This document shows, piece by piece, positions 47,100 to 55,817 of a stretch of 64,000 nucleotides of DNA (position 1 is the stretch's first letter; each line of letters starts with the position of its first letter). The DNA comes from Parasulfuritortus sp036391875 (GTDB taxonomy: Bacteria; Pseudomonadota; Gammaproteobacteria; Burkholderiales; Thiobacillaceae), in assembly GCA_036391875.1 (NCBI GenBank), contig DASVZA010000024.1:173718-237717 (forward strand). Direction: 5' to 3'. The notes below the pieces were generated by a model that worked only from the letters and a program-made list of their open reading frames with translations, searched no databases and was not told the DNA's origin. The translations under genes were made by a program, and so were the position numbers.

Positions 47100-47999
47100 T
47101 CAGTTGATTCGGCGCAGGCTGTGGTTGACCGCCAGGAAGGCTCCGAAAAAGCCGAGCAGGGCGGCGGTGCCGAGCAGGATGCCGACTTCGCTCAGAGCCA
47201 GGCCCTGCAGTTCGAGATGGCCGCTCCAGGCCAGGGCGAGTCGATCCAGGCTGCCCTCCAGGGCATAGAGCTCACCGCTGACGATGAGCCAGCCGGCCAG
47301 GCCGCCCAGGAATCCCTGTAGTACGCCGAAATACAGGAAGGGACGACGGATGAAGCGGTGGGTGGCGCCGATCAGGCGGGAGACTTCGATTTCCTCTCGG
47401 GCGGCGTAGATCTGCAGGCGGATGGTGTTGCCGGTGATGGCAGCCAGGGCCAGGCCGAGCAGGCCGGCCATCAGCCAGACCAGGTCGTGGCCGAAGGCGA
47501 GCAGGGCTGCGAGGCGGCGGGCCCAGTCGGTGTCCATCGCCAGGTGGTCGACCCCGGCCAGACTCTTGAATTGGCGGGCCAGCTGTTCCATGGCATCCGG
47601 ACCGGGGTCTTTCGCCATGACGACGATGGCGTCCGGCAGCGGGTTTTCGCTCAGGCCGGCGGTCAGGTCGGACAGGCCGGCGGCCTGCAGTTGCTTCAGT
47701 CCCTCGTCGCGGGAGACGAAGCGGACCTTGGCCACGCCGGCGATGCCAGTGATCTGCTTGGCCAATTGCTGGCCTTTGTCCTGGTCCAGGTCGTTTTTCA
47801 GGAACAACGTGATCTCGGGCTGGGCCGGCAGGCTGCCGGCCAGGCGGTCGGTGTTTTCCAACGTGAGGTACAGGCCGGCTGGCAGGCTGAGGGCGATGCC
47901 GATGACCAGGATGCTGAACAGGGCGGCGAACGGAGTCTCGCTCATCCTTTTAACCGCCAGGCCGAAGCTGTGGACATTATGGTCGATCCAGGCCTTCAT
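47100..47999 (-). CDS. ftsX: Cell-division ABC transporter permease FtsX
   Basis: This 299-residue protein has four transmembrane helices: one near 22-44, a large periplasmic loop, then three at about 170-290. It forms the FtsEX complex, which activates peptidoglycan amidases at the septum through EnvC-like partners. It overlaps ftsE by four bases. Confidence 0.95.
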   Translation of the reverse strand: MKAWIDHNVHSFGLAVKRMSETPFAALFSILVIGIALSLPAGLYLTLENTDRLAGSLPAQPEITLFLKNDLDQDKGQQLAKQITGIAGVAKVRFVSRDEGLKQLQAAGLSDLTAGLSENPLPDAIVVMAKDPGPDAMEQLARQFKSLAGVDHLAMDTDWARRLAALLAFGHDLVWLMAGLLGLALAAITGNTIRLQIYAAREEIEVSRLIGATHRFIRRPFLYFGVLQGFLGGLAGWLIVSGELYALEGSLDRLALAWSGHLELQGLALSEVGILLGTAALLGFFGAFLAVNHSLRRIN

Positions 48000-48649
48000 G
48001 CTGCGATCCTCCCGTCGGCCAGGGTCACCGTCCGGCCGCCGTAGCGGCGGATCAGATCCTGATCGTGGGTGGCCAGGATCACCGTGACGCCGACCTGGTT
48101 GAAGGCCTTGAACATGTCCATGATGTCGCGGGCGTAGTCTTCATCCAGGTTGGCGGTCGGCTCGTCGGCCAGCAGCAGCGGTGGGCGGCTGACGATGGCC
48201 CGGGCGATGCAGAGGCGTTGCTGTTCGCCGCCCGAGAGGGTGATCGGCCGCGCCTTTTCCTTGTTGAGCAGACCGACTTTGTCGAGCGCGGCGCGGACCC
48301 GTTTGCCGGCCTCGTGGCCGCTCATGCCCTGGATGTGGAGCGGCAGCAGGACATTGTCGAACACCGAACGGTCGTAGAGCAGCTTGTGGTCCTGGAAGAT
48401 CAGGCCGATGTTGCGCCGGAAATAGGGCAGGGCGGAACGGCGGATGCGGCCGAGATTCTGGCCGCTGACCGTGACCACGCCGCTGGTCGGGCGCTCGATG
48501 GCGGCGATCAGCTTGAGCAGGGTGCTCTTGCCGGCGCCGGAACGGCCGGTCAGGAAGAGCAACTCGCCCAGCTCGATGCTCAGGCTGACCCCGGCCAGGG
48601 CGTCATGGCCGCCGGGATAGCGTTTGACGACGTCGGAAAATTCGATCAT
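47996..48649 (-). CDS. ftsE: Cell-division ATP-binding protein FtsE
   Basis: This 217-residue ABC ATPase has Walker A GRSGAGKSTLL, Q-loop IFQDHKLL, signature LSGGEQQR and Walker B LLLADEPTANLD. It drives FtsX conformational change rather than transport. ATGA overlaps on both sides show tight coupling in ftsY-ftsE-ftsX. Confidence 0.97.
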   Translation of the reverse strand: MIEFSDVVKRYPGGHDALAGVSLSIELGELLFLTGRSGAGKSTLLKLIAAIERPTSGVVTVSGQNLGRIRRSALPYFRRNIGLIFQDHKLLYDRSVFDNVLLPLHIQGMSGHEAGKRVRAALDKVGLLNKEKARPITLSGGEQQRLCIARAIVSRPPLLLADEPTANLDEDYARDIMDMFKAFNQVGVTVILATHDQDLIRRYGGRTVTLADGRIAA

Positions 48650-49665
48650 GTCTCACCGAACAGGGCGTCGATGAACTCGGCGACCTTGAAGGGTTGCAGG
48701 TCGTCCAGACCTTCGCCGATGCCGATGAAGCGGACCGGGATGGGCTGGCGTTTGGCCAGGGCGGCGACGGTGCCGCCCTTTGCGGTGCCGTCCAGCTTGG
48801 TCAGGACCAGACCGCTGACCTGGACTGCGTCGTCGAACGCCTTGACCTGGGTCAGGACGTTCTGGCCGGTGTTGGAGTCCAGCACCAGCAGGACCTCGTG
48901 CGGGGCGGTCGGGTCGGCCTTCTGGATCACCCGGCGCACCTTCTTGATCTCTTCCATCAGGTTGAGCTGGGTGGGCAGGCGACCGGCCGTGTCGGCCAGG
49001 ACGATGTCGATGCCGCGCGCCTTGGCCGACTGGACGGCGTCGAAGATGACCGCGGCCGGGTCGTTGCCCTGGCCGCCGACCACCTCGACCTGGTTGCGCT
49101 CGCCCCAAACCGCCAGCTGTTCGCGGGCGGCGGCCCGGAAGGTGTCGCCGGCAGCCAGCAGCACGCTCTTGCCTTCGGTCTGGAAACGTTTGGCCAGTTT
49201 GCCGATGGTGGTAGTCTTGCCGGCGCCGTTGACGCCGGCCAGCATGATCACGAATGGCTTGGCAGTGCCGACATCCAGCGGTCGCTCGAGCGGCTGCAGC
49301 AGGTCGCCCAGGATGTCCTTCAGCGCGGCCTTGAGTTGCGATGCTTCGCCGAGTTTGTCCCGTTTGACCCGGCTGCGCAGTTCGGTCAGCAGATAACTGG
49401 TGGCCTCCACGCCGACGTCGGCGGTCAGGAGGATGGTTTCCAGTTCCTCGTACAGCGCCTCGTCGATCTTGGTGTGCTTGCTGAACAGTTCGCCGACCGG
49501 CGTGGTCAATGCCGTGCGGGTCTTGCTCAAGCCCGATTTGAGGCGCTGGGTCCAAGACGGTTTTGCCGGGGGCGCTGCGTGCGGCGCCTCTGCCTGCGGG
49601 GATTTTGCCTCGGAGGTCTGCGGCGCGGCCGGCTCTTTGCCGGATTTGAAGAAACCAAACACCAT
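48646..49665 (-). CDS. ftsY: Signal recognition particle receptor FtsY
   Basis: I start at MVFGFFKSG (49665; 339 residues), the usual FtsY N-terminus. A short acidic/Ala-Pro linker leads into the NG domain: LAGVNGAGKTTTIGKLA, DTFRAAAREQLA, VLADTAGRLPTQ and LTKLDGTAKGG. It docks ribosome-SRP complexes at the inner membrane. It is divergent from the M16 peptidase pair across 70 bases. Confidence 0.96.
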   Translation of the reverse strand: MVFGFFKSGKEPAAPQTSEAKSPQAEAPHAAPPAKPSWTQRLKSGLSKTRTALTTPVGELFSKHTKIDEALYEELETILLTADVGVEATSYLLTELRSRVKRDKLGEASQLKAALKDILGDLLQPLERPLDVGTAKPFVIMLAGVNGAGKTTTIGKLAKRFQTEGKSVLLAAGDTFRAAAREQLAVWGERNQVEVVGGQGNDPAAVIFDAVQSAKARGIDIVLADTAGRLPTQLNLMEEIKKVRRVIQKADPTAPHEVLLVLDSNTGQNVLTQVKAFDDAVQVSGLVLTKLDGTAKGGTVAALAKRQPIPVRFIGIGEGLDDLQPFKVAEFIDALFGET

Positions 49666-49735
49666 GGATCGTTGTCTAGAAGATGCGTTGAATATCAATG
49701 AATTTTATCATGCGGACATGTCACGAAAGGCGCGT

Positions 49736-51115
49736 ATGAATATGAAACGAAGTTTGACCGCTTGGTTCGTCGTGCTGAGCCTGGTTGCCGGCCCGGCTTT
49801 GGCGGAAACCGTGGAGCAGACCCTGGCCAACGGCCTCAAGGTGATCGTGAAGACTGACCGGCGCGCGCCGGTGGTGGTCAGCCAGATCTGGTACAAGGCC
49901 GGCAGCATGGACGAAACCACGGGCACGACCGGCGTGGCCCATGCCCTGGAGCATATGATGTTCAAAGGGACCAAAAAGGTTCCGGGCGGCGAATTTTCCC
50001 ATTTGATCGCGGCCGCCGGCGGGCAGGAGAACGCCTTCACCTGGCTCGACCACACCGCCTATTTCCAGACGCTTCCCGCCGACCAGCTGGCCCTGTCCTT
50101 CAAGCTGGAGTCCGACCGCATGGTCAACCTGACCCTGTCGCCCGACGACTTCGCCCGCGAGATCCAGGTCGTCATGGAGGAGCGTCGGATGCGCACCGAG
50201 GACAATCCCCAGGCCAAGCTCTATGAAGCGCTCATGGCCACGGCCTATGAAGAGCACCCCTACCACAACCCGGTGATCGGCTGGATGAACGACCTCAAGC
50301 ACATGACCGTGGCCGACGTGCGACACTGGTACGACAGCTGGTATGCGCCGGACAACGCCACCCTCGTGGTGGTCGGCGATGTCGATCCGGACAAGGTGTT
50401 CGCCCTGGCCAAGCAGTATTTCGGCCCCATCCCGGCCCACGAGCTGCCGGTCCGCAAGCCGCTGACCGAGCCTCCTCAGTTGGGCGAGAAGCAGGTCGTG
50501 GTCAAGGCGCCGGCCAAGCTGCCGCAGGTGATCATGGCCTGGAAGGCCCCCCGCCTGGACGACCCGGCCAAGGATACCGACCAGTACGCCCTGGAAATCC
50601 TGTCCGGCATCCTGGACGGCAACGACTCCGCACGCCTGCCCCAGTCCCTGGTGAAGGAGAAGCAGCTGGCAGTCGACGTCGGCACCGATTACGAGCCGAT
50701 CTCGCGCGGACCCGATCTGTTCCTGGTCGAGGCGACCCCCGCCGACGGCAAGAAAGTGGCCGAGGTCGAGGCGGCGATCCAGGCCGAGATCAAGCGCATC
50801 CAGGACCAGGGCGTGGACGCCAAGGAACTCGACCGGGTCAAGGCTCAGGTGATCGCCGGCCACGTGTTCCAGCAGGATTCGCTGTTCTACCAGGCGATGC
50901 AGATCGGCGAGTGGGAAACCGCCGGCCTGCGTTGGCAGGACCTCGATCTGCGGCTCAAGAAGCTCAAGGCGGTGACCGCCGCCCAGGTGCAGGACGTCGC
51001 CAAGCGCTATTTCGTCGACGACCACTTGACGATCGGAACCCTGGATCCGCAGCCCCTGCCGGCCGGCCAGCGTTTCGCCAATCCCATTTCCTTCGGAGGC
51101 GGCAATGTTCGTTAA
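49736..51115 (+). CDS. M16 zinc metallopeptidase, active subunit
   Basis: This 459-residue exported peptidase has a signal peptide ending ALA. The inverted zinc motif is H69-A-L-E72-H73 (VAHALEHMMFKG), with a third glutamate ligand in the VVMEERRMRTEDN segment downstream. A second M16 domain follows. The family degrades oligopeptides in the periplasm as a heterodimer with a non-catalytic partner, here the next gene, which overlaps it by 11 bases. GAAAGG precedes the ATG; a second ATG two codons later is possible. Confidence 0.92.
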   Translation: MNMKRSLTAWFVVLSLVAGPALAETVEQTLANGLKVIVKTDRRAPVVVSQIWYKAGSMDETTGTTGVAHALEHMMFKGTKKVPGGEFSHLIAAAGGQENAFTWLDHTAYFQTLPADQLALSFKLESDRMVNLTLSPDDFAREIQVVMEERRMRTEDNPQAKLYEALMATAYEEHPYHNPVIGWMNDLKHMTVADVRHWYDSWYAPDNATLVVVGDVDPDKVFALAKQYFGPIPAHELPVRKPLTEPPQLGEKQVVVKAPAKLPQVIMAWKAPRLDDPAKDTDQYALEILSGILDGNDSARLPQSLVKEKQLAVDVGTDYEPISRGPDLFLVEATPADGKKVAEVEAAIQAEIKRIQDQGVDAKELDRVKAQVIAGHVFQQDSLFYQAMQIGEWETAGLRWQDLDLRLKKLKAVTAAQVQDVAKRYFVDDHLTIGTLDPQPLPAGQRFANPISFGGGNVR

Positions 51116-52430
51116 TCGCCTGATCCTGATCATATTCACCCTGTTTGTCGCAGTCGATGCCCAGGCCGGGCTCGACATCCAGCGTTGGACCACGCCCGAG
51201 GGGGCGCGGGTCTACTTCGTCGAAAACCATGATCTGCCGATGCTCGACGTCAATGTCGGTTTCGCCGCCGGCAGTGCCTATGACACCCCTGAAAAATCGG
51301 GCCTGGCCGGCCTGACCCAGGGCCTGATGAGCATGGGGGCGGGCGCTTGGAACGAACAGCAGGTCGCCGAACGCCTGGCCGACGTGGGCGCGCAGATGGG
51401 CGGCTACTTCGAACAGGACCGGGCCGGCTTCTCGCTGCGTACCTTGAGCAGCCCGCACGAGCGGGATCAGGCCCTGTCGGTGCTGGCCGCCGTCCTGGCC
51501 AAGCCGAGCTTTCCCGATAAGGTGGTGGAGCGGGAGAAGGCGCGGGCGATCGCCGGCCTGAAGGACGCCGCGACCAAGCCGGAATACCTGGGCGAGCGGG
51601 CGTTCATGGCGGCGATCTACCCGAACCAGCCCTACGGCCTGCCGGGCGACGGTTCGCCGGAAACGATCGCCAAGCTGACCCGCGCCGATCTGGTGGCCTT
51701 CCACGACACTCATTACCGTGCCTCGGACATGGCGATCGCCATCATGGGCGACATCGACCGGGCCGGCGCGGAAAAGCTGGCTCGGGAACTGGCCGCCAAC
51801 CTGCCGCAGGGCGCGGCGCCGTTGCCCCCGCCCAAGGTGGCCGACCTGTCCGCCGGCAAGGAACTGGTGATCCCTCACCCCGCCAGCCAGAGCCATCTGT
51901 TCATCGGCCAGCCGGGCATGACCCGGGACGATCCGGACTATTTCCCCTTGCTGGTCGGCAACTATGTCCTGGGCGGCGGCGGGTTCGACTCCCGCCTGAT
52001 GAAGGAAGTCAGGCAGAAGCGCGGCCTGTCCTACAGCGTGTACAGCTATTTCATGCCCGACCAGGAACGCGGTCCGTTCATGATCGGCCTGCAGACCCGG
52101 CGCGATGCGACCGACGAGGCGCTCAAGGTGGTGCGCGATACCGTGAAGCGCTATCTGGCGGAAGGGCCGACCGATTCCGAACTGCAGCAGGCCAAGGACA
52201 ATCTGGTGCGCGGTTTCCCGCTCCGCCTCGACAGCAACGGCAAGATACTCGGGTACCTGGCCATGATGGACTTCTACCGCCTGCCGCCGGACTGGCTCGA
52301 CACCTATCCGAAGAAGGTGGCGGCCGTGACTCGGGACGAGGTGGTCAAGGCCATGCGTGCCCGGCTGAAGCCGGAAGACATGGTGACGGTGATCGTCGGC
52401 GGCCAGCGTGGCGCGGACGACGGCAAGTAA
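51105..52430 (+). CDS. M16 peptidase-like protein, catalytically inactive subunit
   Basis: This 441-residue exported protein has the M16 fold (signal peptide to VDAQA; GGGGFDSRLMKEVRQKRGLSY in the C-terminal domain, the substrate-binding R/Y pair). Where HxxEH is expected the sequence reads GLAGLTQGLM, so zinc binding is lost. It should pair with the active subunit encoded just upstream. Its end overlaps the rsmD start. Confidence 0.92.
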   Translation: MFVNRLILIIFTLFVAVDAQAGLDIQRWTTPEGARVYFVENHDLPMLDVNVGFAAGSAYDTPEKSGLAGLTQGLMSMGAGAWNEQQVAERLADVGAQMGGYFEQDRAGFSLRTLSSPHERDQALSVLAAVLAKPSFPDKVVEREKARAIAGLKDAATKPEYLGERAFMAAIYPNQPYGLPGDGSPETIAKLTRADLVAFHDTHYRASDMAIAIMGDIDRAGAEKLARELAANLPQGAAPLPPPKVADLSAGKELVIPHPASQSHLFIGQPGMTRDDPDYFPLLVGNYVLGGGGFDSRLMKEVRQKRGLSYSVYSYFMPDQERGPFMIGLQTRRDATDEALKVVRDTVKRYLAEGPTDSELQQAKDNLVRGFPLRLDSNGKILGYLAMMDFYRLPPDWLDTYPKKVAAVTRDEVVKAMRARLKPEDMVTVIVGGQRGADDGK

Positions 52431-52956
52431 CCAGCTGCGCATCATCGGCGGCGAGTGGCGCCGCCGTGCGCTGCGCTTCCCCGACGTGGACGGCCTGCGA
52501 CCGACGCCCGACCGGGTTCGGGAAACCTTGTTCAACTGGTTGGGCCAGCGCCTGACCGGCCTGCGCTGCCTGGACTTGTTCGCCGGCAGCGGCGCCCTCG
52601 GTTTCGAGGCCGCTTCGCGCGGCGCGCACGAGGTGGTGCTGGTGGAGCGGGACGGTGCGGCTCTCAAGGCGCTGCGTGCCAACAAGGATATGCTCGGGGC
52701 GGACCGGGTCGAAGTGGTGGCCGGCGACGGGCTGTCTTACCTGGCCGGCGCTTGCGGCCTGTTCGACGTGATCTTCATGGACCCGCCGTTTGCCGCCGAC
52801 CTGCTGCCGGAAGCGCTGGCCAGGGCGGCGACACATCTCGCGCCAGAGGGTAAAATCTACATTGAGTTCGGCAAGCGGCCCGAGCTTAGGGGCTGGCAAG
52901 TCCTGCGCGAGGGCCGTGCCGGTTTATCGCATTTCTGCCTGCTGGAGCCTGCTTGA
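52408..52956 (+). CDS. rsmD: 16S rRNA (guanine966-N2)-methyltransferase
   Basis: This 182-residue methyltransferase has RIIGGEWRRRALRFP at the N-terminus, SAM loop CLDLFAGSGALGFEA and catalytic DPPF (IFMDPPFAAD). It modifies G966 of 16S rRNA. It uses a GTG start inside the previous gene (23-base overlap) and overlaps coaD by four bases, the usual rsmD-coaD pairing. Confidence 0.94.
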   Translation: MARTTASNQLRIIGGEWRRRALRFPDVDGLRPTPDRVRETLFNWLGQRLTGLRCLDLFAGSGALGFEAASRGAHEVVLVERDGAALKALRANKDMLGADRVEVVAGDGLSYLAGACGLFDVIFMDPPFAADLLPEALARAATHLAPEGKIYIEFGKRPELRGWQVLREGRAGLSHFCLLEPA

Positions 52957-53465
52957 GCCAAAAGATCGCCTATCCCGGAAAGATCGTCTATCCGGGTACC
53001 TTCGACCCGATTACGCGTGGACACGAGGATCTGGTGCGTCGGGCCGCCAGGATATTCGATCAGGTGGTGGTGGCCGTGGCGGCCAGCGCCAACAAGCAGC
53101 CTTTTTTTAGTCTGGACGAGCGCATGGAACTGGCCCGATTGACGCTGCAAGACCTGCCCAATGTGGAGGTCGCCAGCTTTTCCAGTCTGTTGGTGGATTT
53201 CGTCCGGGATCAAGGCACCAATCTGGTGCTTCGGGGCTTGCGCGCCGTATCCGATTTCGAGTATGAATTCCAGTTGGCTGGCATGAACCGGGGCTTGTAC
53301 CCGGAGTTGGAAACCGTTTTTTTGACGCCGGCGGAGCAATATATGTTCATTTCCGCCAGTATGGTGCGGGAGATTGCGCGCCTGGGCGGGGACGTCGGAC
53401 CCTTCGTTCCCCCTCAGGTCGCCGCGAGGCTGGCCGGCAAGTGGAATTCACAACCGAGTTGTTAA
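52953..53465 (+). CDS. coaD: Phosphopantetheine adenylyltransferase
   Basis: This 170-residue nucleotidyltransferase makes dephospho-CoA, the fourth step of CoA synthesis. YPGTFDPITRGH carries the TxGH-type motif with His24; ISASMVREIA is the second nucleotide motif. It starts with TTG at 52953. The N-terminus is about ten residues longer than E. coli CoaD because KIAYPG is duplicated as KIVYPG by an 18-base tandem repeat. Confidence 0.96.
   Translation: MSQKIAYPGKIVYPGTFDPITRGHEDLVRRAARIFDQVVVAVAASANKQPFFSLDERMELARLTLQDLPNVEVASFSSLLVDFVRDQGTNLVLRGLRAVSDFEYEFQLAGMNRGLYPELETVFLTPAEQYMFISASMVREIARLGGDVGPFVPPQVAARLAGKWNSQPSC
52961..52996 (+). repeat. 18-bp tandem duplication at the start of coaD
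   Basis: Two adjacent 18-base units (52961-52978 and 52979-52996), both beginning aaagatcg, match at 16 of 18 positions and encode KIAYPG and KIVYPG. The second copy leads into the conserved YPGTFDP motif. Confidence 0.75.
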
Positions 53466-53477
53466 AGAGGAAGAAAT

Positions 53478-53729
53478 ATGGCTTTGATGATCACCGACGA
53501 ATGCATCAACTGCGATGTGTGCGAACCCGAATGCCCGAACGGTGCGATTTCCCAGGGCGAAGACATCTATGTCATCGACCCCAACAAGTGCACGGAATGC
53601 GTCGGCCATTTCGATACCCCCCAATGCCGTGAGGTCTGCCCGGTGGATTGCATTCCGGTCAACCCCGACTATGTGGAGACCAAGGAGCAGTTGATGGTCA
53701 AGTACGAGAAGCTGAGCGCAGCCAAATAA
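53478..53729 (+). CDS. fdx: 2[4Fe-4S] ferredoxin, YfhL/Alvin type
   Basis: This 83-residue ferredoxin has CINCDVCEPEC and later CTEC, with the insertion VGHFDTPQ before CREVCPVDC. The extra residues within the second cluster motif and a C-terminal extension mark the Allochromatium-type low-potential ferredoxins. It carries electrons in the cytoplasm; its partner is unknown. It often follows coaD in betaproteobacteria, as here. GAGGAAG precedes the ATG. Confidence 0.95.
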   Translation: MALMITDECINCDVCEPECPNGAISQGEDIYVIDPNKCTECVGHFDTPQCREVCPVDCIPVNPDYVETKEQLMVKYEKLSAAK

Positions 53730-53753
53730 TCGTTGCACAGCAGGCTGTAAATG

Positions 53754-53787
53754 AATGTGGGCAAGGCCGTGCGGCCTTGCCCACATT
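53754..53787. terminator. Long hairpin between convergent fdx and dynamin-like gene
   Basis: A perfect 15-bp stem (aatgtgggcaaggcc with its complement) and a 4-nt loop lie between two convergent stop codons. T-runs are short, but stem strength and position fit a shared terminator. Confidence 0.8.
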
Positions 53788-53797
53788 GCTTTGAGGC

Positions 53798-55756
53798 TCA
53801 GGCCGCCAGCGATTGTTCGACCGTGGCCGGATTTTCCAGCAGTTTCTGGATGTGGCTGGTCGCCTGGTCCAGTTCGGCCAGTTGCCGTCTGGCCTCGGCC
53901 TGCATCTGCACCAGTTCGTTGATCCGGTCTTCCAGGGTGTCGGCGGCCTTGTGGATGCGTTTGACGCTTTCCAGGCGCCGGCGCAGCTGCATCTGGTGCT
54001 CCCGGACCTGGCTCTCCATGGGCGACATGACCGCGCGCAGCCAGGCCTCGGCCTCGCGGTTGGCGATCTCGAACACCCGGATGACGCGGCTGGCCACCGT
54101 TTCGAAAAAGCGGGTGGTCAACAGGTACTGCTCCGTGGTCAGCAGGGTGAACAGGTTGTTGATCTGCAGGTCGTAGGCCGCTTTCAGCCGTCGCAGTTCC
54201 TTGCTGTAGCGCAACATCGAGAAGGGCGGGACGCTGTAGCGGGCCATGCCGTGCTCGGTGTTGAGCTTGCGGTACATGGCGTCCATCATGCGGTTGATCT
54301 CCTCGATCTGGCCGATGGCCTTGTCCATGTTCTGGTCGATGTCGGCGAAGAACTTGTTCATGGCCTCGCGGATGCCCTTGGTGAAGCGGCTTTGCACCAT
54401 GGAGGCCCGCACCCGGGCGATTTCGGCCTTCATGGTGTCGGTGCCGATCAACTGGAACAGCTTGACGCTCTGCTGGGAGAATACGCTGCGCAGCGCCTGG
54501 AAGTGCTGCAGGCCGCGCTCGAAGGCGTCCTTGTCCTGGGCGATCTTGAGCATGATGTGTTCCACCACGTCCTGGTTCTTGCCCTGCAGGCCGCGCAATT
54601 CCTCCAGTTGTTCGCTGATGTTGTCGTTCCGGCTCAACAGCAGGGCGCGGCTGGAGCTCAGCATGTCGGCCAGTTCCGCTTCGGTCTGGTCGCGTACCAG
54701 TTCCTGCTTCGAGCCGATCAATTCCTCGCTGAGTGCTTTTTCCAATTGGTCCAGCCGGCTGCGCTGGAGCAGTTCCTCGTCGCCCTGGATCTTGGCCAGC
54801 AGCCCTTTCTGGGCCGAGACCGGGAAGATGTTGCGGGGATCGAGGCCGAGCAGGTTGGAACTGCTTTTGACCTGGTTGTCGATCTCGGCGTTGATCTGCG
54901 CCTCGGTTTTCAATTCGTCCCACAGACCGTCGATCTTGTTGAGGGCCACCAGGCGGCCCTTCTGGGTGCCGCGCAGATTGATGTGGTCGCGCCAGACCTG
55001 GATGTCGGATTTGGTCACGCCGGCGTCGGCCGCCAGCACGAACAGCACGGCATGGGCATTGGGCAGCAGGCTGAAGGTCAGCTCGGGTTCGACGCCGATG
55101 GCATTCAGGCCGGGCGTGTCGTAGACCACGAGGCCCTTTTCCAGGAAAGGATGCGGGAAGTTGATGATGGCGTGGCGCCAGGCCGGAATGGAGACGCTGC
55201 CGTCCTCGTTGAGCGGGGCGGAGATTTCCGGCGATTCCGGATCGTAGAGGCCGAACCGGGCCGCGTCTTCGACATCGACCGACTTGACCCGGCAGACCTC
55301 GAGCATGGCGGAGCGCACACTTTCGGGGTCGGTGATGTCCATGGTCACCCGTTCCCATTCCTCCGGGTAGTTGCGGTATTCGGCGACCGTGGCGTTGGTG
55401 GCGCGGGTGTCGATCGGCAGCAGTTCGACCTGGGGCGGCTTGCTCGGATCGTAGAGCAGCTCGGTCGGGCACATGGTGGTACGGCCGGCCGTGGAGGGCA
55501 GCAGGCGCTGTTTCAGGTCGGACAGGAAGATGGCGTTGATCAGTTCCGATTTTCCGCGCGAAAACTCGGCGATGAAGGCCACGTGCAGCTTGTCCTCGGC
55601 CAGCCGGTCGAGCAGTTGCTGGAGGCGCAGGTCGCGCTGGGAGTCGTTCAGGTCCTCGCGGTTCAGCCATTGGCGATAGTCGGAGACGTGATCGGCCAGG
55701 CTGGTGCGCCATTGGCTGTAGGCTTCGAAATCGGATGCAAGCGAGGGACTGCTCAT
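53798..55756 (-). CDS. Dynamin-like large GTPase
   Basis: This 652-residue protein has an N-terminal GTPase domain with G1 AEFSRGKS (63-70), G2-region TTMCPTELL, G3 DTPG (about 203) and G4 NKID (about 257). Long helical, coiled-coil regions follow (about 330-640), ending in a heptad-rich tail. Bacterial dynamin-like proteins remodel or protect membranes. Related single-gene forms are common in betaproteobacteria, but I know of no tested role. No second dynamin gene is adjacent, so it is not a two-gene LeoBC-type pair. Confidence 0.85.
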   Translation of the reverse strand: MSSPSLASDFEAYSQWRTSLADHVSDYRQWLNREDLNDSQRDLRLQQLLDRLAEDKLHVAFIAEFSRGKSELINAIFLSDLKQRLLPSTAGRTTMCPTELLYDPSKPPQVELLPIDTRATNATVAEYRNYPEEWERVTMDITDPESVRSAMLEVCRVKSVDVEDAARFGLYDPESPEISAPLNEDGSVSIPAWRHAIINFPHPFLEKGLVVYDTPGLNAIGVEPELTFSLLPNAHAVLFVLAADAGVTKSDIQVWRDHINLRGTQKGRLVALNKIDGLWDELKTEAQINAEIDNQVKSSSNLLGLDPRNIFPVSAQKGLLAKIQGDEELLQRSRLDQLEKALSEELIGSKQELVRDQTEAELADMLSSSRALLLSRNDNISEQLEELRGLQGKNQDVVEHIMLKIAQDKDAFERGLQHFQALRSVFSQQSVKLFQLIGTDTMKAEIARVRASMVQSRFTKGIREAMNKFFADIDQNMDKAIGQIEEINRMMDAMYRKLNTEHGMARYSVPPFSMLRYSKELRRLKAAYDLQINNLFTLLTTEQYLLTTRFFETVASRVIRVFEIANREAEAWLRAVMSPMESQVREHQMQLRRRLESVKRIHKAADTLEDRINELVQMQAEARRQLAELDQATSHIQKLLENPATVEQSLAA

Positions 55757-55817
55757 GACGTGCTCCTGAGTTTTTTTGCCAATCTAGCACAAAACACTTT
55801 TGCCAGAATGGCTTGCG

